Shown here piece by piece: positions 15,906-24,568 of a DNA stretch of 40,311 nucleotides (position 1 is the stretch's first letter; every line of letters starts with the position of its first letter). The stretch spans positions 1-40,311 of the forward strand of contig JANXTS010000023.1 in NCBI GenBank assembly GCA_025352265.1. The letters are read 5' to 3'. This DNA comes from Variovorax sp. (GTDB lineage: Bacteria; Pseudomonadota; Gammaproteobacteria; Burkholderiales; Burkholderiaceae_C). Both the position numbers and the translations under genes were made by a program. The notes beneath the pieces are model-generated. The model was given only the letters and a program-made list of their open reading frames with translations. It made no database searches and had not been told where the DNA came from.

Positions 15906-16853
15906 TCAGGCGTAAGCCGCCAGCGACTTCTTCATCTTCTTCATTGCCGCGACTTCGATCTGGCGAATGCGCTCTGCGCTCACGCCGTATACCGCAGCCA
16001 AGTCATGCAGCGTCATGCCGCCCGAACCGTCGTCGTTGACCTTCAGCCAGCGCTCTTCGACGATGCGGCGGCTGCGTTCGTCGAGTGCTTCGAGCGCGGT
16101 CGAGATGCCGTCGCTTGACAGCCGGTCACGAGCCCGCGATTCGAGCTGCGCCGTTGGTTCCTGTGTCGCGTCGGCCAAGTAGGCGATCGGGCCAAACTGG
16201 TCTTCACCGTCATCCGACGGACTCGGGTCCAGCAGCACGTCGCCGCCCGACAAACGCATTTCCATCTCCAGAACTTCTTCGCGCTTGACGTTCAGCTTCT
16301 CGGCCATTTGGGTGATCTGGTTTTCAGTCAGCGTCGCACGATGCGTGTCGCCATCGGCGGCGGCCTCGTTTGCCTTGTACGCCTGCTTCATCGATCGGAG
16401 ATTGAAGAACAGCTTGCGCTGGGCTTTGGTCGTCGCGACCTTGACCATGCGCCAGTTCTTCAGGATGTACTCGTGAATCTCTGCCTTGATCCAATGCATG
16501 GCGTAGCTCACCAGCCGCACACCCTGGTCGGGGTCGAAGCGCTTCACGGCTTTCATCAACCCGACGTTGCCTTCCTGAATCAGGTCGCCGTGAGGCAAGC
16601 CATAGCCCAGGTATTGGCGGGAAATCGAGACGGCGAGGCGCAGGTGCGAAAGGATCAATGCGCCAGCCGCTTCGAGATCATTGTTGTCACGCAGCTTGCG
16701 CGCAAATCCCTGCTCTTCTTCGAGCGTGAGCAGCGGCAGCCGGTTGGCTGTAGAAATGTAGGCGTCCAGGTTACCCAGCGGCGGCACCATCGACCATGGG
16801 TTGGCGACGGTGAGCTGCTGGTTGACTGAAGAGACTCCAGACAGTGTTGTCAT
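15906..16853 (-). CDS. rpoH: Heat-shock sigma factor RpoH (sigma-32)
   Basis: A 315-residue sigma-70 family factor of the RpoH group. Region 2 includes LVSYAMHWIKAEIHEYILKN, and the RpoH box is recognisable as TTKAQRKLFFNLRSMKQ. Region 4 ends with a helix-turn-helix in LHDLAAVYGVSAERIRQIEV. It directs RNA polymerase to heat-shock promoters. The ATG at 16851-16853 is chosen because AAGGAG sits nine bases upstream. An ATG at 16878-16880 lies essentially at the predicted transcription start and is unlikely to be used. The upstream promoter overlaps a perfect CIRCE operator, indicating control by the repressor HrcA in addition to the usual post-transcriptional control of sigma-32. Confidence 0.96.
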   Translation of the reverse strand: MTTLSGVSSVNQQLTVANPWSMVPPLGNLDAYISTANRLPLLTLEEEQGFARKLRDNNDLEAAGALILSHLRLAVSISRQYLGYGLPHGDLIQEGNVGLMKAVKRFDPDQGVRLVSYAMHWIKAEIHEYILKNWRMVKVATTKAQRKLFFNLRSMKQAYKANEAAADGDTHRATLTENQITQMAEKLNVKREEVLEMEMRLSGGDVLLDPSPSDDGEDQFGPIAYLADATQEPTAQLESRARDRLSSDGISTALEALDERSRRIVEERWLKVNDDGSGGMTLHDLAAVYGVSAERIRQIEVAAMKKMKKSLAAYA

Positions 16854-16878
16854 TAGGGGAAACTCCTTGGTTAAAACC

Positions 16879-16908
16879 ATATTAGCACTCGGTTGGAGCG
16901 AGTGCTAA
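16879..16908 (-). promoter_or_regulatory. rpoH promoter embedded in the CIRCE element
   Basis: On the minus strand TTAGCA (16903-16908) and TAATAT (16879-16884) are 18 bases apart and resemble -35 and -10 boxes. The first arm of the CIRCE palindrome supplies the -35 and the second arm most of the -10. Repressor binding would directly block polymerase. The predicted leader is about 20 bases and contains the AAGGAG site. Confidence 0.55.
16882..16908. promoter_or_regulatory. Perfect CIRCE operator (HrcA binding site) upstream of rpoH
   Basis: The sequence is TTAGCACTC, nine bases (GGTTGGAGC), then GAGTGCTAA, identical to the CIRCE consensus in both nine-base arms and in spacer length. CIRCE is the operator of the heat-shock repressor HrcA and usually lies before groESL or dnaK operons. 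Here it lies before the rpoH ATG. Confidence 0.94.
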
Positions 16909-17203
16909 GGTAAGGGTTCCTACTAGTTTCTGTCGCGCCCATGGCGTTTGGCTGTCGGGCAAAAGCCCGTCTTGGCCGCGTTCACCGCACCAATGCAAAA
17001 CTTGATCAAACGCTGTGCTCTGCGAGTTGCGTGCGAGAGAAACGGCCGTTGATTTAATTCACATCCGAGTCGGTTTGTTGCGCAACGTTCGGTAAAACCG
17101 TCTTGATCGTTGAATTTGCACTTTTGTACTACGTTTGAGGGCGGCACATTAGCCCTGCCAGCAAAAATGCAGAGCGCGCTCAAAAACCAACGAGGGCAAA
17201 ACG
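16909..17203. other. Intergenic region between rpoH and the FHA gene
   Basis: Together with the rpoH leader this is about 350 bases without a gene. Besides the CIRCE/promoter block it contains a small CGGGC-AAAA-GCCCG hairpin near 16959, relatively AT-rich sequence around 17050-17150, and a possible promoter for the FHA gene. The short open frames in it have no convincing start or family signature. Confidence 0.6.
17103..17132 (+). promoter_or_regulatory. Possible promoter of the FHA gene
   Basis: TTGATC (17103-17108) and TACTAC (17127-17132) are 18 bases apart, giving a leader of about 65 bases. This is a pattern match of moderate quality in the most AT-rich part of the intergenic region. 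Confidence 0.3.
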
Positions 17204-17536
17204 ATGGCCAAGGTGATCCTGATTACAAGCGAGGGACGTGCAAAACAGATCGAGCTGGAATCGCCGCAGATCACGGTCGGCCGCTCAGGCCAGAGCGACA
17301 TCGTGCTGCACGGCATACAGGTCAGCCGTGCGCATGCGCTGCTGACTTCGAACCAGGGCGTTTTTTCGGTCCGCGACCTCGACAGCAGCAACGGTACGTT
17401 CGTCAACGGGCTCCAGGTGCAGCGCCATAAGCTTCGCCACCAGGATGTGATCCGCATCGGTGACTACGAGCTTCGCTTCCTCGAACGCGACGTCACCGCT
17501 TTCAGCGGTCAAGCCCTGTCGCTTGCGAAAGTCTGA
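17204..17536 (+). CDS. Single-domain FHA protein
   Basis: A 110-residue protein consisting almost entirely of one forkhead-associated domain, which recognises phosphothreonine peptides. The core residues are present: ITVGRSGQSDIVL with Gly-Arg-Ser, VSRAHALL with the Ser-Arg-x-His motif, and DSSNGTFVNG with the Asn-Gly pair, followed by the LRHQDVIRIGDYELRF strand. There is no signal or membrane segment. It converges with ftsY, the two stop codons being only six bases apart. No serine/threonine kinase or phosphatase gene is in the window, so its partner is unknown. Confidence 0.88.
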   Translation: MAKVILITSEGRAKQIELESPQITVGRSGQSDIVLHGIQVSRAHALLTSNQGVFSVRDLDSSNGTFVNGLQVQRHKLRHQDVIRIGDYELRFLERDVTAFSGQALSLAKV

Positions 17537-17542
17537 GCCAGA

Positions 17543-18784
17543 TCAGCCCAACAGGGCTTGCGCGAACTCGCGGGCGTCGAACGTTTCCAAGTCTTCGAGT
17601 TTTTCGCCGACGCCGATGAAATAGACCGGAATCGGGCGCTCCCGTGCAATGGCGCACAGCACTCCGCCTTTGGCCGTGCCGTCGAGTTTGGTCACGATCA
17701 AACCCGTCAAACCGAGTATTTCGTCGAAGGCCCTGACCTGGGCCAATGCGTTCTGGCCCGTATTGCCATCGATCACCAGCAAGACTTCGTGCGGTGCCGT
17801 GGCATCGGCCTTGTTGACGACCCGCTTGATCTTCTTCAACTCGTCCATCAGGTGAAGTTGCGTCGGCAACCGACCCGCAGTGTCGACCAGCACCACGTCC
17901 TTGCCTCGTGCCTTGCCGGCTTTGACCGCATCGAAGCTCACGGCCGATGGATCTCCGCCTGCGTTGCTGACAATTTCGACCGTGTTGCGGTCGGCCCAGA
18001 CCAGCAACTGCTCGCGCGCTGCGGCCCGAAACGTATCAGCCGCGGCCAGCAATACCGACGCACCTTCGTTGGCCAAGTGCTTTGTGAGCTTGCCGATCGA
18101 CGTTGTCTTGCCTGCGCCGTTGACGCCCGCCACCATGATCACCGTGGGTGTGTGTTTCCCGATGACCAACGGCTTTTCCAGCGGCTTAAGCAAGTCCGCG
18201 ATTGCATCGGCAAGCAGTACCTTTACCTGAGCGGCATTGGCGGGCATGGTGTTTCGCACCCGGCGACGCAAGTCTTCCAGCAGATATTCAGTGGCCTTCA
18301 CGCCTGTGTCGGCCATCAGGAGAGCCGATTCCAACTCCTCGTACAAAGCGTCGTCGATCTGCGCATTGACGAATGTCGCGGCGATGCTGGTGCCGGTCTT
18401 TCGCAAGCCCGACTTGAGCTTGTCCATCCAGCTGGCGCGCGATATGGCCACGGTGGGTGGCGTCAACGAGGTCGACGTCGCGGTTGGCACGGTCGAGACT
18501 GCTGCCGGAGCTGTTGGCGCGACGGTGGGCGCTATGGCCGGCGCCGGCGTCGCTACTGGAGCAGGGGTGGGAGCGAAGACCGGTGGTGGCGCGGGAACGG
18601 CAATCGGAAGCTGTTCCACCGAACCTTCCACCGCTGCCTCACCCTTGAACCACGTTGAAGGCGCGAAAACCGAGCGCGTCGGCGCTATCTGAGCAGGCGA
18701 TTCGCCCGGCTTTTGGGGCGCGGGAGGAGCAATGGGTGAAGCGGAACTTTCAGCCGCGGGCTTTTTCTTGAAGAAACTGAACAT
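17543..18784 (-). CDS. ftsY: Signal recognition particle receptor FtsY
   Basis: A 413-residue SRP-type GTPase that docks ribosome-SRP complexes at the membrane for co-translational insertion. Residues 1-50 are basic at the start and variable. Residues 52-112 form a Pro/Ala/Thr/Val-rich low-complexity linker. The NG domain follows, with the N-domain from about 118, G1 loop GVNGAGKT at 220-227, DTAGR at 301-305 and TKLDGTAKGG at 365-374. The chosen ATG gives MFSFFKKKP, a typical start; an ATG at 18809-18811 would add nine residues. The gene is divergent from the M16 peptidase gene with 30 bases or fewer between starts, and no Shine-Dalgarno is visible for either. Confidence 0.95.
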   Translation of the reverse strand: MFSFFKKKPAAESSASPIAPPAPQKPGESPAQIAPTRSVFAPSTWFKGEAAVEGSVEQLPIAVPAPPPVFAPTPAPVATPAPAIAPTVAPTAPAAVSTVPTATSTSLTPPTVAISRASWMDKLKSGLRKTGTSIAATFVNAQIDDALYEELESALLMADTGVKATEYLLEDLRRRVRNTMPANAAQVKVLLADAIADLLKPLEKPLVIGKHTPTVIMVAGVNGAGKTTSIGKLTKHLANEGASVLLAAADTFRAAAREQLLVWADRNTVEIVSNAGGDPSAVSFDAVKAGKARGKDVVLVDTAGRLPTQLHLMDELKKIKRVVNKADATAPHEVLLVIDGNTGQNALAQVRAFDEILGLTGLIVTKLDGTAKGGVLCAIARERPIPVYFIGVGEKLEDLETFDAREFAQALLG

Positions 18785-18796
18785 TCGGGAGGTTTT

Positions 18797-18802
18797 TACA
18801 AT
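18797..18802 (+). promoter_or_regulatory. -10-like hexamer TACAAT before the first M16 peptidase
   Basis: TACAAT ends 12 bases before the ATG at 18815, giving at most a leader of about six bases. It lies inside the short ftsY-M16 divergent gap. No good -35 was found. Confidence 0.3.
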
Positions 18803-18814
18803 CCGATCCATTCT

Positions 18815-20272
18815 ATGAAATACCCCCCGCCACGCCGTGCTGCGTCCGGTGCGGTGCTGACACTGGCGCTTATGGCGCTGTGGACAGCATCTGCGCAGGC
18901 CCAAACCCAGCCTTCACCCTCCGTTTCCACCCCGACCGCCACCAGCGCGTCAACGTCGACGCAGCCTCAGCAATTCACCCTCGCTAACGGCATGACGCTG
19001 ATCGTGCAACCCGACAGGCGCGCACCGACGGCGGTGCAGATGGTCTGGGTGCGCGTCGGCTCCATCGACGAAGTCGACGGAACCTCGGGTGTTGCCCATG
19101 CTCTTGAACACATGATGTTCAAAGGCACCAAGACGCTCAAGCCCGGCGAATTCTCGCGTCGCGTGGCAGCACTCGGGGGTCGCGAAAACGCCTTCACCAC
19201 CCGCGACTACACCGGTTACTACCAGCAGATACCAGAGGGCAAGCTCGAAGACGTGATGAAGATCGAGGCCGACCGCTTCGTCAACAGCCAGTGGGTCGAT
19301 GATGAATTCAAGCGCGAGATCGAAGTGGTGAAAGAGGAGCGACGGCTTCGCACGGACGATCAGCCTCGCGCGCTGCTTGGCGAGCAACAAAACGCCGCCA
19401 TCTGGACCGCCTCGCCTTACCACCGGCCGATCGTCGGTTGGATGAGCGACCTCGAGGCGATGACGCCCAACGACGTGCGCGCCTTTCACCAGCATTGGTA
19501 CGTGCCCGCCAACGCGGCCATCGTGATCGCCGGCGATGTCGATGTGGCGCGCGTGCGTGCGCTGGCCGAAAAATACTACGGCCGCATCCCGGCGCGCGCG
19601 GCGCCTGTGCGCAAGCCTCGGACCGAGCCCGAGCAGAAGGGTATCCGCCGCGTCGAGTTCAAGGCGCCCGCCGAGCAGTCGTACGTGTCGTTGGCATTTC
19701 GGTCACCGCAAATTGCCAGCCTCGATGCCGAAAGCGATGTCTGGGCATTGGTCGTGCTGTCAGCGGTACTCGACGGCTACTCGGGCGCGCGGCTCGACCG
19801 CGCGCTCACGCAGGGCCCCGACCGCGTGGCGGATTCGGCCGGCGCGTCGGCCGGCTTCGTCGGCCGCGGTCCGCAGGTATTCATGCTCGACGGCGTGCCG
19901 GCTGCTGGCAAGACGCCCGAGCAAGTCGAGGCGGCCTTGCGGGCCGAGGTGGTGCGCGTGGCGCGCGATGGTGTCGGCGCCGCCGAGCTGGCGCGCGTCA
20001 AGACGCAATGGGTCGCCAGCGAAACCTACAAGCTCGATTCGGTGATGGCGCAAGCGCGCGAGCTGGGCAGCAACTGGGTCGAAGGGCTGCCGCTCGACGC
20101 CAGCGAAAAGATCATCGCGCGGCTGCAAGCTGTCACGCCAACGCAAGTGCAGGCGGTCGCTGCCAAATACTTCGGCGACGACCAACTCACGGTCGCCACG
20201 CTGCGGCCGCTGCCTTTCGACAAGAACCGGCGCCCGCGCGCGCCAGTCGTGCCTTCGGGCGAACTGCGCTGA
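18815..20272 (+). CDS. Secreted M16 (pitrilysin) family zinc metallopeptidase, active subunit
   Basis: A 485-residue peptidase with an N-terminal signal peptide (cleavage probably after SAQAQ near 30) and a Ser/Thr-rich spacer. The inverted zinc motif HxxEH is present as HALEH at 95-99, and the third ligand Glu is in EVVKEERR near 174. This is an M16B-type, half-size enzyme that works with a second half-size protein. The next gene encodes such a partner, in the same direction 14 bases downstream. Periplasmic degradation of peptides is inferred; the substrate is unknown. Confidence 0.93.
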   Translation: MKYPPPRRAASGAVLTLALMALWTASAQAQTQPSPSVSTPTATSASTSTQPQQFTLANGMTLIVQPDRRAPTAVQMVWVRVGSIDEVDGTSGVAHALEHMMFKGTKTLKPGEFSRRVAALGGRENAFTTRDYTGYYQQIPEGKLEDVMKIEADRFVNSQWVDDEFKREIEVVKEERRLRTDDQPRALLGEQQNAAIWTASPYHRPIVGWMSDLEAMTPNDVRAFHQHWYVPANAAIVIAGDVDVARVRALAEKYYGRIPARAAPVRKPRTEPEQKGIRRVEFKAPAEQSYVSLAFRSPQIASLDAESDVWALVVLSAVLDGYSGARLDRALTQGPDRVADSAGASAGFVGRGPQVFMLDGVPAAGKTPEQVEAALRAEVVRVARDGVGAAELARVKTQWVASETYKLDSVMAQARELGSNWVEGLPLDASEKIIARLQAVTPTQVQAVAAKYFGDDQLTVATLRPLPFDKNRRPRAPVVPSGELR

Positions 20273-20286
20273 AAGAGACCCGACCC

Positions 20287-21639
20287 ATGTTGACCCTCAA
20301 GAAGATCGCCGCCGGTTCTGCCCTTGCCGCACTCACCAGCGCTGCGGCGCTGACCGGGCTTGGTGCGCAAGCCGCCATCCCGATCCAGCACTGGACGCTG
20401 CCAAACGGCGCCAAGATTTACCTGGGTGCCGTCAGCACCTTGCCGATCGTCGACGTGCAGCTCGACTTCGACGCCGGCAGCCGGCGCGATCCTGACGCGC
20501 AAGCCGGTTTGGCCGGCGTCAGCGCCGACATGGTCGAGAAGGGCATCCGTGCCGTTGGTGATGCACCTGCAATGGACCAGAACGCGCTGGGCGAAGCCTG
20601 GGCCGATCTGGGCGCCGAGTTCGGCGTCGGCGCCGGCGGTGAGCGCACGAGCTTCACGCTGCGCAGCCTGTCCGACCCCAAATTGCTCGACAAGGCGGTC
20701 GCGTTGGCGGCTCGCGTCATCGGCGAGCCAGCTTTTCCTGACGACGTCTGGCAGCGCGAACGCGAGCGCCTTAGCGCGGCCATCAAGGAAGCGAACACCA
20801 AGCCGGGTGTCGTTGCGGCGCGCAACTTTGCGCACGCGGTGTACGGGTCCAATCCGCTCGGCCAGGAAACCGACGAGACCACCTTGGCACGCATCGACGT
20901 GGCGACCATGCGCACCCGGTACGCGCAGCTGATGCTGCCGTGTCGCGCCAAGCTGAGCATCGTGGGTGCGGTAACGCGCGCGCAGGCGGACACGATCGCG
21001 ACCGCACTGCTGGCCCGCTTGCCGCAAGCGGCGACGTGCGCCGCGCTTTCGAGCATTCCGCAAGTCGCTGCGTTGTCGGCGCCGAAGATAGAGCGCATCC
21101 CCTTCGAGTCCGCGCAGGCGCAGGTGGTCATCGGGCAGCCGGGCTATCGGCGCGACGATCCCGACCACTTCGCGTTGAGCCTCGGCAACTACGTGCTGGG
21201 CGGCGGCGGATTCGTCTCGCGCCTGACCGAGCAGGTGCGCGAAAAGCGCGGGCTCACCTACAGCATCTACAGCGGCTTTGCGCCGGGGTTCGAGGCCGGC
21301 GCGTTTCGCATCGGCTTCCAGACGCGGCCCGACCAAGCTGACGAAGCTGTGAGGGTGTCGCGCGAGGTGCTGGCGAAGTTCGTCGCCGATGGCCCTACCG
21401 AGGCCGAACTCAAGGCCGCCAAGGACAACGTTGTCGGTGGGTTTCCGCTGCTTCTCGACAGCAACAAGAAGCTGCTTGGGAACATCGCCAACATCGCTTG
21501 GTATGACCTTCCTTTCGACTATCTCGACACTTGGACCAAACGCATGAACGCGATCACTGTTGCCGACGTCAAGGCTGCGTTTTCCCGCAAATTGCAGCCC
21601 GAGCGCATGGTCACGGTTATCGTCGGCGCCAAGCCATGA
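20287..21639 (+). CDS. Secreted M16 family protein lacking the zinc motif, partner subunit
   Basis: A 450-residue M16 homologue with a signal peptide (cleavage near GAQAA, about residue 30). At the place where the HxxEH motif should be, the sequence reads GLAGVSADMVEKG (75-87), so neither His nor the catalytic Glu is present. The C-terminal half keeps VREKRGLTYSIYSGF, the Arg and Tyr region used by inactive M16 partners to bind substrate. This is the pattern of M16B heterodimers, one catalytic and one non-catalytic subunit. The stop overlaps the rsmD start (ATGA). Confidence 0.92.
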   Translation: MLTLKKIAAGSALAALTSAAALTGLGAQAAIPIQHWTLPNGAKIYLGAVSTLPIVDVQLDFDAGSRRDPDAQAGLAGVSADMVEKGIRAVGDAPAMDQNALGEAWADLGAEFGVGAGGERTSFTLRSLSDPKLLDKAVALAARVIGEPAFPDDVWQRERERLSAAIKEANTKPGVVAARNFAHAVYGSNPLGQETDETTLARIDVATMRTRYAQLMLPCRAKLSIVGAVTRAQADTIATALLARLPQAATCAALSSIPQVAALSAPKIERIPFESAQAQVVIGQPGYRRDDPDHFALSLGNYVLGGGGFVSRLTEQVREKRGLTYSIYSGFAPGFEAGAFRIGFQTRPDQADEAVRVSREVLAKFVADGPTEAELKAAKDNVVGGFPLLLDSNKKLLGNIANIAWYDLPFDYLDTWTKRMNAITVADVKAAFSRKLQPERMVTVIVGAKP

Positions 21640-22295
21640 AAAAACCAGAGAAGACCAAAGCACGCGTTCAGCCGACTGGCCGCGCCGACAAACGACCGCA
21701 TGAGGTCCGCATCATCGGCGGCCAGTGGAAGCGCACGCGCCTCGCCGTCGCTGACAAGCCGGGGCTGCGCCCGACGCCCGACCGCGTTCGCGAGACGCTG
21801 TTCAACTGGCTCGCCAGTCTGGCGGGCGCTTCGTCCGGCGCTACCGGTGGCGCGCTGCCGGGCTGGCACTGCATCGATGCGTTCGCCGGCACCGGCGCAC
21901 TCGGGCTCGAAGCCGCATCGCGCGGTGCCGCCAGCGTGTTGCTGGTCGAGCAGGAATCCGCGCTCGTCGATCAGTTGCTCAAACTCAAGACCAAGCTGGT
22001 GGCTGAGGCCGTTCGCATCGAGCGCGGCAACGGCGTCACGGCACTCGAGCGCACAACGGCCAATTCAATGCACGCGGTGTTTCTCGACCCGCCTTTTGAA
22101 AGCCCGGCGCTGTATGAGCCGTCCTTGCGGGCCGCAGCGCGCGCGGTGCACGACGATGGCGCGGTCTATCTCGAAGCACCGCGTCTCTGGAACGACGAAG
22201 AGCTGGCGCCGCTCGGCCTTCATCTCTACCGCCACCTGAAGGCCGGCGCGGTACACGCCCATCTGCTGCGAAAGGGCCCGGCCAGCGCTGCATAA
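21636..22295 (+). CDS. rsmD: 16S rRNA (guanine(966)-N2)-methyltransferase RsmD
   Basis: A 219-residue Rossmann-fold methyltransferase. The N-terminal VRIIGGQWKRTRL and RPTPDRVRETLFNWL segments are diagnostic of RsmD. The SAM motif is DAFAGTGALGLEAASRGA, and the catalytic motif IV is VFLDPPFE. It methylates G966 of 16S rRNA in the assembled small-subunit particle. The start overlaps the upstream M16 stop by four bases, and coaD begins 39 bases downstream, so the M16 pair, rsmD and coaD probably share a transcript. A Lys/Arg-rich tail of about 20 residues precedes the family core. Confidence 0.95.
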   Translation: MKKPEKTKARVQPTGRADKRPHEVRIIGGQWKRTRLAVADKPGLRPTPDRVRETLFNWLASLAGASSGATGGALPGWHCIDAFAGTGALGLEAASRGAASVLLVEQESALVDQLLKLKTKLVAEAVRIERGNGVTALERTTANSMHAVFLDPPFESPALYEPSLRAAARAVHDDGAVYLEAPRLWNDEELAPLGLHLYRHLKAGAVHAHLLRKGPASAA

Positions 22296-22334
22296 TCCGC
22301 CGACCCGGCCGCGACGGCCGAAGGAGTGGAGCCC

Positions 22335-22838
22335 ATGACCAGCAACGTGATCGCGGTTTACCCCGGCACCTTCGACCCCATCACTCTCGGCCACGAAGAT
22401 GTGGTGCGACGTGCCACCCAGCTTTTTTCGAAGGTGATCGTCGCGGTGGCGGCCGGCCACCACAAAAAGGCGCTGTTCTCGTTGCAAGAACGCATCCAGA
22501 TGGCGCAGCAGGCTGTGGAACCCTATAGCGACCAGGTAACGGTCGAAAGTTTTTCGGGCCTGTTGCGCGACTTTGTGGTGGCGCGCGGCGGCAAGGCGAT
22601 GGTGCGCGGCCTGCGCGCTGTCACCGACTTCGACTATGAGTTCCAACTCGCCGGTATGAACCGTTCGCTGATGCCCAACGTCGAGACCGTGTTCCTCACG
22701 CCGAGCGACAAATACCAGTTCATCTCCAGCACTTTTGTGCGTGAGATTGCGATGCTTGGAGGCGAGGTCGACAAGTTCGTTTCGCCGAGCGTGCAGACTG
22801 AGCTCATCGCCAAAGTCCGCAGTCTGGGTCGCGAATAG
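22335..22838 (+). CDS. coaD: Phosphopantetheine adenylyltransferase CoaD
   Basis: A 167-residue nucleotidyltransferase that makes dephospho-CoA from 4'-phosphopantetheine and ATP, the penultimate step of CoA synthesis. The TxGH-type motif is seen in [18 protein letters not shown] and the ISSTxxRE-type motif in ISSTFVREI; the length is typical. The ATG at 22335 has AAGGAG nine bases upstream. A GTG within that site (22326) would add three residues and is unlikely. Its stop (TAG) is followed immediately by the ATG of pxpB. Confidence 0.97.
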   Translation: MTSNVIAVYPGTFDPITLGHEDVVRRATQLFSKVIVAVAAGHHKKALFSLQERIQMAQQAVEPYSDQVTVESFSGLLRDFVVARGGKAMVRGLRAVTDFDYEFQLAGMNRSLMPNVETVFLTPSDKYQFISSTFVREIAMLGGEVDKFVSPSVQTELIAKVRSLGRE

Positions 22839-23504
22839 ATGGTGATGCCGGCCGAGCCGCCCCGGTTGCACGCGCTCGGCGATGCGGCGTTGCTCTGCGA
22901 GCTACCCGCGCCGGCCACGCTGGCACAGCAACAGAAAATCTGGGCGCTCGCCACCGAAGCCTCGCGCTGGCGCGGCGTGCATGAAGTGCTGCCTGGCATG
23001 AACAACCTAACCCTGTTGTTCGACCCATCCGAGATCGAAGCTTCCGAGCTCGAGATACAGGTGTTCGCAGCATGGCCGCAACTTGCCGCCACTGCCATCG
23101 AAGGCAGGGAGATCGAGATTCCGGTGCGCTACGGCGGCGAAGACGGCCCTGACTTGGCCGACGTCGCGACCCATACCGGCCTCACCGCGCAAGAGGTCGT
23201 GAGGCGCCATGCAGCTGCCGACTACATCGTTTATTTCCTCGGGTTTTTGCCCGGCTTTGCTTTCATGGGCGGTTTGCCGCCGGAGCTCGCAACGCCGCGT
23301 CGCGCAGAGCCGCGCACCGCGGTGCCGGCACGCTCGGTCGGCATCGGCGGTGAGCAGACCGGCATCTACCCGCTGGTGTCGCCCGGCGGCTGGCAACTCA
23401 TTGGCCGCACGTCGCTCGAGTTGTTCGACCCGAAGAACGAACCGCCGACCTTGTTGCGTCCCGGTGATCGGGTGCGCTTCGTCGCCGAAAGCGTGCAGAC
23501 ATGA
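22839..23504 (+). CDS. pxpB: 5-oxoprolinase subunit PxpB (KipI family)
   Basis: A 221-residue protein of the PxpB/KipI family, also called allophanate hydrolase subunit 1-like. Typical segments are LHALGDAALLCEL near the N-terminus, EIPVRYGGEDGPDL, and the FLGFLPGFAFMGGLP and GGWQLIGRTSLELFD segments. With PxpC and PxpA it forms the prokaryotic ATP-dependent 5-oxoprolinase that opens pyroglutamate to glutamate. The ATG directly follows the coaD stop with no gap. A second in-frame ATG lies six bases later. The stop overlaps the pxpC start by four bases. Confidence 0.94.
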   Translation: MVMPAEPPRLHALGDAALLCELPAPATLAQQQKIWALATEASRWRGVHEVLPGMNNLTLLFDPSEIEASELEIQVFAAWPQLAATAIEGREIEIPVRYGGEDGPDLADVATHTGLTAQEVVRRHAAADYIVYFLGFLPGFAFMGGLPPELATPRRAEPRTAVPARSVGIGGEQTGIYPLVSPGGWQLIGRTSLELFDPKNEPPTLLRPGDRVRFVAESVQT

Positions 23505-24568
23505 TCGTCGTCGTGCGGCCCGGCATGCTGTCGTCGGTGCAAGATTTGGGGCGCTATGGCCATCGACAGTTCGGAATCTGCCCGGGTGGTGCGCTCGATG
23601 CGCTGGCGCTCACGCTGGCCAACAGGCTGGCCGGCAATGACGACGATGCGGCCGGACTCGAATTGACGATGGGTCGTTGCGAATTTCGCTTCGAGACCGC
23701 CACGCGCATCGCTTTGGCGGGCGACGATTTCGGTGCAAAGCTCGATGGCGTTGCGCTGTGGCCGAACTGGAGCGTGCCGGTATCCGCCGGCCAGACCCTG
23801 GTGCTCGACGGTGCCAACGCCAAGAGCGCCAAGCAAGGCTTGCGCAGCTGGCTTGCCGTGGCCGGTGGTATCGACGTGGTGCCGATGCTCGGCTCGCGCA
23901 GCACCGACCTCAAGGCCGGCTTTGGTGGTCATCAGGGCCGCGCATTGAAGAAAGGCGACCGTTTGCCAATCGGCGCTTCGACGTTGACTCAAGCGTTGTT
24001 GAAGCGTCGCGCTTTCGGGTTGCGTGCGCCGGGCTGGGGCATCGACGGTCATCACGTAACCGCCAACGCGCCGATCCCGTTGCGCGTGATGCCTGGCCCG
24101 GAGTTCGATCAGTTCACGCTTGCTTCGCGTGAGTTGTTGTGGAGCGCGACGTGGCGTGTGACGCCGCAGAGCAACCGTATGGGCAGCCGGCTCGATGGAC
24201 CCGAACTCAAGCGCAGGCGCAGCATCGACATGCTGTCTGCGAGCGTGATTCCGGGGACCATTCAGGTGCCGCCGTCGGGCAAGCCGATCATCCTGATGGG
24301 AGATGCGCAAACCACTGGCGGCTATCCACGCATCGGCGTGGTGATTCGCGCTGACCTGTGGAAGCTGGCGCAGGCGCCGCTCAATGGTCAACTGCAAATG
24401 GTGCAGGTCGATGTCACCGAAGCGCTGACTGCGTGGGATGGGCAGCAACGCTATCTGGCGCAGGTCGATCAAGGCCTCGCTTCTGCAGGCTGGCCTGTGT
24501 CGTCCCAGAATGTGGCGAAGGAACAATTGCTCCAAGCCATGACCGAAGGAACAAGCCATGCAGATTGA
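23501..24568 (+). CDS. pxpC: 5-oxoprolinase subunit PxpC (KipA family)
   Basis: A 355-residue biotin-dependent carboxyltransferase-like protein (KipA/allophanate hydrolase subunit 2 family). It begins with [19 protein letters not shown], the usual family N-terminus, and contains [20 protein letters not shown] and [11 protein letters not shown]. It works with PxpB as the ATP-dependent part of 5-oxoprolinase. Start and stop overlap the neighbouring genes (ATGA with pxpB, 11 bases with pxpA), so the three subunits are tightly coupled. Confidence 0.95.
   Translation: MIVVVRPGMLSSVQDLGRYGHRQFGICPGGALDALALTLANRLAGNDDDAAGLELTMGRCEFRFETATRIALAGDDFGAKLDGVALWPNWSVPVSAGQTLVLDGANAKSAKQGLRSWLAVAGGIDVVPMLGSRSTDLKAGFGGHQGRALKKGDRLPIGASTLTQALLKRRAFGLRAPGWGIDGHHVTANAPIPLRVMPGPEFDQFTLASRELLWSATWRVTPQSNRMGSRLDGPELKRRRSIDMLSASVIPGTIQVPPSGKPIILMGDAQTTGGYPRIGVVIRADLWKLAQAPLNGQLQMVQVDVTEALTAWDGQQRYLAQVDQGLASAGWPVSSQNVAKEQLLQAMTEGTSHAD

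Noticed and set aside
16923..17183. 86-codon minus-strand frame between rpoH and the FHA gene
   Set aside because: No ribosome binding site, no family signature, and it would lie upstream of and point into the rpoH promoter.
20026..21663. 545-codon minus-strand open frame opposite the second M16 gene
   Set aside because: It lies opposite two clear plus-strand peptidase genes, has Arg/His-rich composition typical of antisense frames in high-G+C DNA, and no recognisable domain.
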